Shown piece by piece: positions 6,138 to 12,064 of a stretch of 12,064 nt of DNA. The notes under the pieces are model-generated. The model was not told the DNA's origin. It made no database searches and saw only the letters and a list, made by a program, of their open reading frames with translations. Origin of the DNA: an uncultured Lachnospiraceae bacterium (GTDB lineage Bacteria > Bacillota > Clostridia > Lachnospirales > Lachnospiraceae); contig CAMWOK010000065.1 of NCBI GenBank assembly GCA_947175845.1, positions 1 through 12,064 on the forward strand, given 5' to 3'. The translations under genes and the position numbers were made by a program. Within the stretch, counting starts at the first letter, position 1, and every line of letters starts with the position of its first letter.

Positions 6138-8720
6138 TCAGCGCCGCAGCTTCCCGATGGTCTGGAACATTTTGTCAATGTCCACCGGCTTTGCCAGATG
6201 TTCATTCATCCCGGCATCCTTGGCCATCGCGATATCCTCCTTAAATGCGTTGGCGGACAGCGCGATGACCGGCACCGTTTTTGCGTCGGTCCGGTCCAGA
6301 CTCCGAATCACGCGCGTCGCCTCGTATCCGCTCATGACCGGCATCATCAGATCCATGAGCACACAGTCAAACGTGCCCGGAGCGGATGCCGCAAACGCAT
6401 CCACAGCGACTTTTCCGTTGTTTGCAGTCACGACCTCCGCGCCTGCGTCCTTGAGTATGAACTCCACGATCTCGCAGTTAATCTCATTGTCCTCCACCAG
6501 CAGAACACGCATTCCGGCAATGTTCTGCCGCAAAGACTGCTCCTCGTCCACGGGCTGCGCATGCTGTGTCGTGTCGATCTGAAACGGCAGGGTAATCTCG
6601 AACACGCTCCCCCTGTCGATCTGGCTGTCCACCTGGATCGTGCCCTTCATCTGATCGACAAGTTTCTTCACGATGGACATCCCAAGCCCGGACCCGTTAT
6701 AGTTGGTCCGCGCGTCCTGATGCTCCTGGGTAAACGGCTCAAAAATGTGCTTTTTGAACGCCTCCCCGATGCCGATTCCGGTATCCTCAACCACAAAACA
6801 GTAGTTCGCCGTGTCCCCCTCACAGGCAGTCTCTTTCACCCGGACCACCACAGATCCGCGCGGACGGTTATATTTGAGGGCATTGTCCATGACATTCATG
6901 AGGATTTGCTTCAAGTGCAGCGGATTGCCGATCACTTTGCTGTGCTGCAATCCCTCCTCCTCAAACACCAGTTCAATCTCCTTCTCCTGCGCCTGGGCGG
7001 TCAGTATCGCAATGCAGTTCTCCACTGTATCACGAAGGTCAAACGGTTCCTCCACCTCCACTGTCCTTCCGCTCTCCAGATTGTTGATCTGAAGCACGTC
7101 GTTGACCAGGGAGAGCAGATGTTCCGCCGACACACGGATTTTCCGCCGGCACTCCCGCCGCCAGTTGCGGTCGTCCTCCCCCTTCTCCAGAAGGGAGAGC
7201 ATTCCCATAATCCCGTTGATGGGCGTGCGCAGATCGTGGGACATATGGGAGAGAAACTCGCTTTTTGCCGAGTTTGCCCGCCGGACCTTCTCAAGCAGCT
7301 CCATGATGGCCTGCTCCTGTTTCTTGCGCGTCACCATGATCTCCGTGATGTCCTGATGGTACCCGTTCAGGCAGACGCCCGGCCTCTTGAACGTTCTGTC
7401 CGGCACGCCGCCGCAGCGGACATAGATCTTGCCCAGGGTGGGATGATTCCACGGGTAAATCACCTCGGAACGCCCGGTCTCCAGGATTTCCTTCACCACA
7501 TCCTGCACCATGTCCACATAGTCGGGCGCAATGTTCTCATACCAGTGCTGATAGCACGCCTCCGGCTCGATCTCATCCGACACCCCCAGCAGAATGCGCA
7601 TGGTCCGATCCGCATACATCCTCGGCTGGCACCCCTGCTCAAGCTCGATCGTCCAGATTCCAGTCCTGGCTCCCTCAAGGATATCCTCTAGGCTCTGTCT
7701 GGCCTCAAGTTTGTACTTCTCCTCCTGCTCAACCAGGGCATTGACGTCGCGCTGGGCAAAAATCGCGCAGTTCTCCTCCTCCGCATTTCTCATGACAGAG
7801 AAGTGAAGTTCCATGTGTTTGAGCCCTGAGCAGCTGTCCTTGACCTGATAGCGGACGGAAAACTTCTGCTTGGTCCGAAGCTGGTCGATCACGTAGTCTT
7901 TCTTTGTCACAGCGCGCAGGCGCTCCTGGTCGCGGGAAACCACGTACTGGGAGATGTAGTGTTCCATGGCCGCCTGATAGCCTTCCTTCAGATGCGTTCC
8001 CCAATCCATGCTTACCCGTCTGCTGTCCCGGTATATCTCGCATTCGCCCGTGTCGAAGTTTACCTGGTAAATGCCCAGATAATCCACGCTCAGGGCGTGG
8101 AGCACATTGTAGCTCCGCCTTTGAATCCCCCGAATCAGGTTGCGCTGTTTCAGGCAGGACACGATAAAATACGCCGCTGTCTGCAGCAGATTGGATGCGT
8201 ATTCGAGCGACTTTGCAGGCGGATTGTCCACACCGTAAAAGCCGATGAGCTTCTTGCCGTCATAGAGGGGAACCACGGCGAGCGAATGGATGTTTTGCCG
8301 TTTTAAGTTCTCGTATTGAAGCGGGTCAGACTCACGGATCTCTTCGAGGTTTTCAATGGCAATATGATTCCCGACGCTGAAATTTTGATACCAGCTCGCG
8401 CACACTTCTGCCGGGAGATTCTGCAGATTTTCCTTTTCCGGCTCCACCCCGTCAGCCACCCACTCATAGGTGTTGTCGTCATTGCCCGCCTCATTCTGTT
8501 CAAAGATGTAGGTCCGCTCCCCGCTCAGCGCTTTTCCCAGGTGCTCAAGCAGCACCTGCAGCGATCCGTCCGGAGTCTCCTCCAGCAGGGCGACGCGAAA
8601 GCCTTCATTGATGACGATCTCGAGATTCTGAACACTCCGCATACCACTGTGCTGCTCATGGTCCCTGACAGCCGCTGCACGTTCGCCGGCATGTCCATAA
8701 AGCTCATTTGAGTAATCCAT
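6138..8720 (-). CDS. Soluble hybrid histidine kinase (GAF-PAS-HisKA-HATPase-REC)
   Basis: This signal-transduction kinase autophosphorylates on His and passes the phosphate to its own receiver. In the 860-residue product, an N-terminal GAF-like domain (about 34-190; SLAVVPLYDGKKLIGFYGVDNPP near 146-168) is followed by a PAS-like region (about 200-330) and a clearer PAS with C-terminal motif (about 345-465). HisKA has MSHDLRTP with His495. The HATPase domain has an N-box with Asn613 (MDNALKYN), a G1 box DTGIGIG (646-652), an F-box near 660-663 and a G2 box GSGLGMS (676-682). The receiver domain (about 737-857) has acidic pair Glu743/Asp744, phospho-acceptor Asp790 (LMDLMMP), Ser822 and Lys844. 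All catalytic residues are present. No membrane segment or signal peptide is seen, so it should sense an intracellular cue. The ATG at 8720 is chosen because GGAGGAGGG lies seven bases upstream; an in-frame GTG at 8738 overlaps that site. No partner regulator is encoded nearby. The ligand is unknown. Confidence 0.96.
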   Translation of the reverse strand: MDYSNELYGHAGERAAAVRDHEQHSGMRSVQNLEIVINEGFRVALLEETPDGSLQVLLEHLGKALSGERTYIFEQNEAGNDDNTYEWVADGVEPEKENLQNLPAEVCASWYQNFSVGNHIAIENLEEIRESDPLQYENLKRQNIHSLAVVPLYDGKKLIGFYGVDNPPAKSLEYASNLLQTAAYFIVSCLKQRNLIRGIQRRSYNVLHALSVDYLGIYQVNFDTGECEIYRDSRRVSMDWGTHLKEGYQAAMEHYISQYVVSRDQERLRAVTKKDYVIDQLRTKQKFSVRYQVKDSCSGLKHMELHFSVMRNAEEENCAIFAQRDVNALVEQEEKYKLEARQSLEDILEGARTGIWTIELEQGCQPRMYADRTMRILLGVSDEIEPEACYQHWYENIAPDYVDMVQDVVKEILETGRSEVIYPWNHPTLGKIYVRCGGVPDRTFKRPGVCLNGYHQDITEIMVTRKKQEQAIMELLEKVRRANSAKSEFLSHMSHDLRTPINGIMGMLSLLEKGEDDRNWRRECRRKIRVSAEHLLSLVNDVLQINNLESGRTVEVEEPFDLRDTVENCIAILTAQAQEKEIELVFEEEGLQHSKVIGNPLHLKQILMNVMDNALKYNRPRGSVVVRVKETACEGDTANYCFVVEDTGIGIGEAFKKHIFEPFTQEHQDARTNYNGSGLGMSIVKKLVDQMKGTIQVDSQIDRGSVFEITLPFQIDTTQHAQPVDEEQSLRQNIAGMRVLLVEDNEINCEIVEFILKDAGAEVVTANNGKVAVDAFAASAPGTFDCVLMDLMMPVMSGYEATRVIRSLDRTDAKTVPVIALSANAFKEDIAMAKDAGMNEHLAKPVDIDKMFQTIGKLRR

Positions 8721-8727
8721 ACGCCTG

Positions 8728-8736
8728 CCCTCCTCC
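8728..8736 (-). promoter_or_regulatory. Ribosome-binding site that decides the kinase start
   Basis: GGAGGAGGG, a strong Shine-Dalgarno sequence, lies seven bases before the ATG at 8720. A start at the in-frame GTG at 8736-8738 would place this site inside the coding region, so the ATG is favoured. Confidence 0.8.
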
Positions 8737-8760
8737 ACATAGACCGTTTTCCGGCCGTCT

Positions 8761-8787
8761 CACTGCGAAAGAACAGCTGGCGCAGTG
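8761..8787 (-). promoter_or_regulatory. Stem-loop in the kinase leader
   Basis: CACTGCG (8761-8767) and CGCAGTG (8781-8787) form a 7-bp perfect inverted repeat with a 13-base spacer, inside the roughly 95-base untranslated leader of the kinase gene. It could be an RNA hairpin or a protein-binding dyad just downstream of the promoter. No T-run follows. The function is unknown. Confidence 0.4.
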
Positions 8788-8821
8788 CGATTCTTCTACC
8801 GAAAACAGTAATTCCTGTGTC

Positions 8822-8850
8822 ATAATACCACATGCCCCCAGCCATGTCAA
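8822..8850 (-). promoter_or_regulatory. Housekeeping sigma-A promoter of the kinase gene
   Basis: On the minus strand, TTGACA (8845-8850) is followed after exactly 17 bases by TATTAT (8822-8827). A TGG precedes the -10, giving an extended -10 element (TGn). The match is 6 of 6 at -35 and 5 of 6 at -10. It lies in the gap between trmL and the kinase, about 100 bases before the kinase start, and should give strong constitutive expression unless repressed. Confidence 0.88.
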
Positions 8851-8897
8851 TATAACGGGCAGGTACCAAATTCCATACAATATGAAACGGCTGCAGA

Positions 8898-9404
8898 TCA
8901 CCCGCGCCACGTCCCATGATGCAGCGCCCCCTGCGTCTGCAATCCAGAAAAACCCTGCTGGCGCAGCGCCTCGTAGAGCACGATACCGACGCTGTTTGAC
9001 AGGTTGAGGCTCCGGATTTGGTCAAGCATGGGGATGCGGATGCAGGTCTCCTCGCTGCCCGCTAAAAGCTCCTCGGGTATTCCGGCGCTCTCCTTCCCAA
9101 ACATGATGAAATCATCTTTTCCAAAGGCCGCCTGCGTGTACACCTTTTTTGCCTTGGTCGTCGCCATCCAGAGCTTTGCGCCCGGATTCTGCGCGAGACT
9201 GCGCTCCACAAACTCCTCGAAATTCATGTAGCGGCGCACGTCGAGGTGCTCCCAGTAGTCCATGCCTGCCCTGCGCAGCTCCTTGCCCGTCAGGCGGAAG
9301 CCCAGCGGCTCTATGAGGTGGAGCACTGTCCCCGTGGCTGCGCAGGTTCTGCCAATATTTCCAGTGTTTGCCGGAATCTCCGGCTGATGTAGTACGATAT
9401 TCAT
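8898..9404 (-). CDS. trmL: tRNA (cytidine/uridine-34 2'-O)-methyltransferase TrmL
   Basis: TrmL transfers a methyl group from S-adenosylmethionine to the 2'-hydroxyl of the wobble nucleotide of certain leucine tRNAs and acts as a dimer in the cytosol. The 168-residue product has the SPOUT-class arrangement: MNIVLHQPEIPANTGNIGRTC at the N-terminus (the N-x-G-x-x-x-R motif at about 13-19), FGKESAGIP (102-110), and the C-terminal knot segment IPMLDQIRSLNLSNSVGIVLYEAL (124-147). The length is close to the usual 155-165, with a short extra tail. No good Shine-Dalgarno sequence is seen; the purine-rich AGAAAG is about 12-14 bases upstream. The start is supported by the family's conserved MNIVL beginning. 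The gene sits between the aminotransferase terminator and the kinase promoter and is probably a single-gene unit. Confidence 0.96.
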   Translation of the reverse strand: MNIVLHQPEIPANTGNIGRTCAATGTVLHLIEPLGFRLTGKELRRAGMDYWEHLDVRRYMNFEEFVERSLAQNPGAKLWMATTKAKKVYTQAAFGKDDFIMFGKESAGIPEELLAGSEETCIRIPMLDQIRSLNLSNSVGIVLYEALRQQGFSGLQTQGALHHGTWRG

Positions 9405-9469
9405 AGCTTTGTTTATGTTCTTTCTGTTGATTCTTTTTTCTGTTTACCTATATTTTTCCATGTGCTGCC
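9405..9469 (-). other. Gap upstream of trmL
   Basis: This 65-base AT-rich stretch lies between the aminotransferase terminator and trmL. It must hold the trmL promoter if the terminator is efficient. I see only weak -10-like sequence and assign none. Confidence 0.3.
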
Positions 9470-9512
9470 AAAAAGACGGACACTGACTGCTTCCGCCCAG
9501 TGTCCGTCCTTT
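9470..9512 (-). terminator. Intrinsic terminator after the aminotransferase operon
   Basis: Arms 9475-9485 and 9498-9508 form an 11-bp perfect GC-rich stem. It extends by one G-T and three A-T pairs into the flanks and has a 12-base loop. On the minus strand it is followed by five T (9470-9474). It starts about a dozen bases after the aminotransferase stop codon. Confidence 0.93.
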
Positions 9513-9523
9513 CTGCCGCCGGT

Positions 9524-10690
9524 CTATTTCAGCCTGCTGACGAAGCGTTCCAGCCTGGCGATCGCCCGCTTGAGGTTCTCGAGCGAGTACGCGTACGAGA
9601 TGCGCAGGAATCCCTCCCCGCTGTCGCCGAAGGCATTTCCGGGAACCACGGCAAGCTTCTCCTCGCGCAGCAGCTTCGAGGCGAACTCGTCGCTCGTCAT
9701 GCCAAACTGCTTCACGCACGGGAATATGTAAAACGCGCCGAACGGCTCAAAGCACGGCAGTCCCATCTCCTGAAACGCATTGACGAGATAGCGGCGTCTC
9801 TGATTGTAGGAATCCCGCATCATCTGCACGTCCGCATCCCCGTTTTTCAGTGCGTCAACCGCCGCGTACTGCGAGGTCGTCGGCGCGCACATGATACAGA
9901 ACTGATGAATCTTGTACATCTGTTCGATGATCGGCTTGGGCCCGCACGCGTATCCCAGTCTCCATCCGGTCATTGCGTAGGCCTTCGAAAATCCGTTGAT
10001 CAGAATCGTCCGCTCCCACATGCCGGGGATGTTCGCGATCGAGACGTGCCTGTCCGTGTAACACAGCTCGGCGTAGATCTCGTCCGAGAGCACAAAGATA
10101 TCATGGCGTTCAATGACCTTTGCAATCTCCTCCAAATCTGACCGCTCCATGATCGCGCCTGTCGGGTTGTTGGGAAACGGCAGGATCAGAACTTTCGTCT
10201 TGTCTGTGATGGCCGCCTCAAGCTCTGCCGCCGTCAGCCGGAACTGGTTTTCATTTTTCAGCTCGATGATGACCGGCTTTGCCCCCGCGAGGACTGCGCA
10301 CGGTTCATAGGACACGTAGCTTGGCTGTGGAATGATGACCTCGTCCCCCGGGTCGACCATGGCGCGCAGCGCAATGTCGATCGCCTCCGATCCGCCGACA
10401 GTCACCAGAATGCCGTCCTTCGGGTCGTAGCTCAGGTCAAAGCGCCTGTTCAGATAGCGGTTTATCTCCTTTCGCAGCTCGAGAAGACCCGCGTTTGCCG
10501 TGTAGAATGTGCGCCCCTTCTCGAGCGAGTAAATGCCCTCGTCCCGGATGTGCCACGGCGTCTCAAAATCCGGCTCGCCCACACCCAGCGAGATCACGTC
10601 GGGGTCGTTCATCTCGCTCACAATGTCGAAATATTTGCGGATTCCCGACGGTTTGATTGTCACGATTGTCTCTGATAATGGATTTCTCAT
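9524..10690 (-). CDS. Class I/II PLP-dependent aminotransferase (AspC/PatA-like)
   Basis: This enzyme transfers an amino group between an amino acid and a 2-oxo acid using pyridoxal phosphate. The 388-residue product is full length for fold type I aminotransferases. It shows the substrate-site GVGEPDF (36-42), the Tyr-containing PQPSYVSYEP (121-130) over the cofactor, NNPTG (174-178) with Asn175, SDEIY (202-206) with Asp203 contacting the pyridine nitrogen, SKAYAMTGWRLGY (235-247) with the Schiff-base Lys236, and FLRISYA (361-367) with Arg363 for the substrate carboxylate. It is most like the subgroup that includes Bacillus PatA and aspartate/aromatic aminotransferases. The exact substrate cannot be read from sequence. 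Its ATG overlaps the TGA of the upstream Lrp-type gene (ATGA), so the two are probably translationally coupled and the regulator may respond to the enzyme's substrate or product. Confidence 0.95.
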   Translation of the reverse strand: MRNPLSETIVTIKPSGIRKYFDIVSEMNDPDVISLGVGEPDFETPWHIRDEGIYSLEKGRTFYTANAGLLELRKEINRYLNRRFDLSYDPKDGILVTVGGSEAIDIALRAMVDPGDEVIIPQPSYVSYEPCAVLAGAKPVIIELKNENQFRLTAAELEAAITDKTKVLILPFPNNPTGAIMERSDLEEIAKVIERHDIFVLSDEIYAELCYTDRHVSIANIPGMWERTILINGFSKAYAMTGWRLGYACGPKPIIEQMYKIHQFCIMCAPTTSQYAAVDALKNGDADVQMMRDSYNQRRRYLVNAFQEMGLPCFEPFGAFYIFPCVKQFGMTSDEFASKLLREEKLAVVPGNAFGDSGEGFLRISYAYSLENLKRAIARLERFVSRLK

Positions 10691-11169
10691 GGTGTCACCT
10701 GCATCCTTTCATCCGACTCTTTCCTGTCCAGGATCGTGCCGTGATCCTTGTATTTTTTCAGGATAAAATGGGTTGCCGTGCTGATGACCGTCTCCAGTGT
10801 GGACAGCTTGTCGGACACAAAATTCGAGACTTCCTTGAGCGTCTTGCCCTCGAGGCTCACAAGCAGGTCATACCCGCCCGAGATCAGGTACACTGCGTGG
10901 ACTTCGGGATACTTGTAAATGCGCTCTGCAATACTGTCAAACCCCTTTCCGCGCTGCGGCGTCACACGCACCTCTATCAGGGCGCTGACCTTCTCCACAG
11001 AAGTCTTTTCCCAGTCAATGAGCGTATGATAGCCGCAGATGATTCCCTCCTTCTCCATCTGCTCCATCTCGTTTACAATGTCCGCTTCCTCCATGCCCAG
11101 GATCACTGCAAGCTCATGCAGGTCAATCCTGCTGTTCTTTTCTATAATGGATAATATCTGTTCTCTCAT
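10687..11169 (-). CDS. Lrp/AsnC-family transcriptional regulator
   Basis: A 160-residue regulator of the feast/famine family, which typically binds DNA as dimers or octamers and responds to amino acids. Residues 1-50 form a winged helix-turn-helix (MREQILSIIEKNSRIDLHEL, then an AVILGMEEADIVNEMEQMEKEG recognition region). Residues about 62-140 form the ligand-binding RAM domain, with the typical SGGYDLLV (97-104). The ATG at 11169 is preferred because GGAGG (11179-11183) lies nine bases upstream; longer in-frame starts back to 11247 add a basic stretch unlike the family. The start lies 47 bases inside the end of the preceding AIR-synthase-like gene, and its stop overlaps the aminotransferase start. 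This placement makes it a likely local regulator of the operon. Its effector is unknown. Confidence 0.93.
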   Translation of the reverse strand: MREQILSIIEKNSRIDLHELAVILGMEEADIVNEMEQMEKEGIICGYHTLIDWEKTSVEKVSALIEVRVTPQRGKGFDSIAERIYKYPEVHAVYLISGGYDLLVSLEGKTLKEVSNFVSDKLSTLETVISTATHFILKKYKDHGTILDRKESDERMQVTP

Positions 11170-12064
11170 CAAAACATTCCTCCGCTTTCTTATGATAAAT
11201 ATGTATCTGGTCACCGTCTGCCGGTTCCAGAAAACGCGTCTCCTCACCGTGGCGTATGATGCGGTCGTTGCCCTGCGTCGTGCGCCCGATCACCGCTGCC
11301 GGTACCCCTGCCTGCATGAGCTCCTGAACAAGCTCCCCGCCGTTTGGCGTCACGATCAGCAGGCTGCCGCCCGCCAGCAGTTCATAGGGGTTCAAGTCAA
11401 AAAATTCACATACCTCTATCGTCTCCTGTCTGATCGGTATGCGCTTTAAGTCTGCGACCAGTCCAACGCCGTTTGCTGCCGCCAGCTCCCAAAGGCCTCC
11501 AAAGATCCCGCCCTCGCGCACTGCGTGCAGATAACCTGCGCCGGACTTCACGGCGGTTGCAGCCTCCGGCACCACGGACAGATACCTGTAAAAATCTGCT
11601 GCTTCCTCCACGAGATCGGCCGGATAGCGCCCGCCAAGCCGCTCAAAGCTGCGCTGTGCGATCACCGCAGTCCCCTCGAGCCCAAGCCATTTCGTCATCA
11701 CGATGTCCTCGTCCGCAAGCGCTTTTTTTCGAAGCGGCACAAGGTTTGTCTCAGACTTGTTCTCCAAGCCCGCACTGACCACACAGGTAACGATCGGCTC
11801 CGCGGCAGCCTGCAGCACCTGTACATTGCAGGCCAGTATCGGAATGCCGGTCTCCTCCGCCTGAACCGCGGCAGCCTCCACCATGCCGCGCACCTTGATC
11901 TCGCGCAGCTTCTCCGGGACAGTGACCGTGATGCTGGCGTGCGCATACTGCAGCCCTGCAGCCTCCCTGTTTGCGCTGCACGCGATGACATGGTTGACCG
12001 CCGCCAGATACGCCCTCACGACAACTTTCCTGTCCCTGCCGGACGCCAGCGCCTGACCGGACAC
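11123..12064 (-). CDS. AIR-synthase-like / HypE-superfamily protein, 5' end outside window
   Basis: The N-terminus is cut by the window edge; the GTG at 12062-12064 is probably an internal Val. The visible 313 residues show the PurM/HypE/ThiL fold order. Recognisable family landmarks are KWLGLEGTAVIAQ (125-137), EGGIFGGLWELAAANGVGL (184-202), LKRIPIRQETIEVCEFFDLNPYELL (206-230) and GGSLLIVTPNG (232-242). This matches the AIR synthase related proteins common in Clostridia, whose reaction is not established. Several motifs that usually hold metal and nucleotide are altered: VNH (23-25) where VND/VNN is expected, ACNVQ (78-82) where GGHTE is expected, and HAVREGG (180-186) where HDVTEGG is expected. 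It may therefore be an inactive relative. It overlaps the Lrp-type gene by 47 bases, so the two are cotranscribed. Family assignment is strong, function unknown. Confidence 0.85.
   Translation of the reverse strand: MSGQALASGRDRKVVVRAYLAAVNHVIACSANREAAGLQYAHASITVTVPEKLREIKVRGMVEAAAVQAEETGIPILACNVQVLQAAAEPIVTCVVSAGLENKSETNLVPLRKKALADEDIVMTKWLGLEGTAVIAQRSFERLGGRYPADLVEEAADFYRYLSVVPEAATAVKSGAGYLHAVREGGIFGGLWELAAANGVGLVADLKRIPIRQETIEVCEFFDLNPYELLAGGSLLIVTPNGGELVQELMQAGVPAAVIGRTTQGNDRIIRHGEETRFLEPADGDQIHIYHKKAEECFDERTDIIHYRKEQQD

Noticed and set aside
6096..7691. A 531-codon open frame on the plus strand opposite the kinase gene
   Set aside because: It is antisense to a kinase with complete motifs, its product is rich in His, Leu and Arg with no recognisable domain, and no ribosome-binding site or promoter supports it. 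It is a codon-bias shadow.
8721..8738. GTG start at 8738 for the kinase
   Set aside because: It overlaps the strong GGAGGAGGG ribosome-binding site of the ATG at 8720.
9405..9475. A possible trmL promoter with TTGGCA and an AT-rich -10
   Set aside because: No -10-like hexamer lies 16-18 bases from TTGGCA, and the TATAGG candidate is only 13 bases away.
11170..11247. Longer N-terminus for the Lrp-type regulator
   Set aside because: It adds a basic stretch unlike the family and ignores the GGAGG site before the ATG at 11169.

Overview
The window reads as a chromosomal segment of a flagellated, moderately GC-rich Clostridia, most likely Lachnospiraceae. The evidence is a flagellin with classical terminal domains, a divergent FliS, a very large flagellar-operon protein of a type I associate with this family, and an AIR-synthase-like / Lrp / aminotransferase set common in these genomes. 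All seven genes lie on the minus strand, so transcription runs from high to low coordinates. No tRNA, rRNA, CRISPR, insertion sequence or prophage is visible, and no stretch longer than about 190 bases lacks a gene.

Right part (12064 to 9470): an operon entering from beyond the window. It holds a PurM/HypE-superfamily (AIR-synthase-like) gene cut by the window edge, an Lrp/AsnC-type regulator overlapping it by 47 bases, and a class I/II PLP aminotransferase joined by an ATGA stop/start overlap. A strong intrinsic terminator closes the operon. The AIR-synthase-like protein has lost several motifs normally used for nucleotide and metal binding and may be a pseudoenzyme.

Middle (9404 to 6070): trmL, a tRNA wobble-base 2'-O-methyltransferase, followed by a monocistronic soluble hybrid histidine kinase (GAF, PAS, HisKA, HATPase, receiver). 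The kinase has its own near-consensus housekeeping promoter (TTGACA, 17 bases, TGG then TATTAT) and ends in a terminator at 6070-6112.

Left part (6059 to 1): a flagellar filament operon. A sigma-28 (FliA/SigD)-type promoter begins about ten bases beyond the kinase terminator. It drives a structured leader, then an 1137-residue repeat-containing protein with a FliK-like C-terminus, a 625-residue flagellin, and a FliS-like chaperone with an unusual C-terminal tail. A 14-bp hairpin terminator closes the operon. The layout suggests filament subunit, its export chaperone and the large FliK-like protein are made together late in flagellar assembly. The parts most worth following up are the seven-fold degenerate module in the large protein, the leader hairpin with repeated GGA motifs, and the motif-depleted AIR-synthase-like protein.
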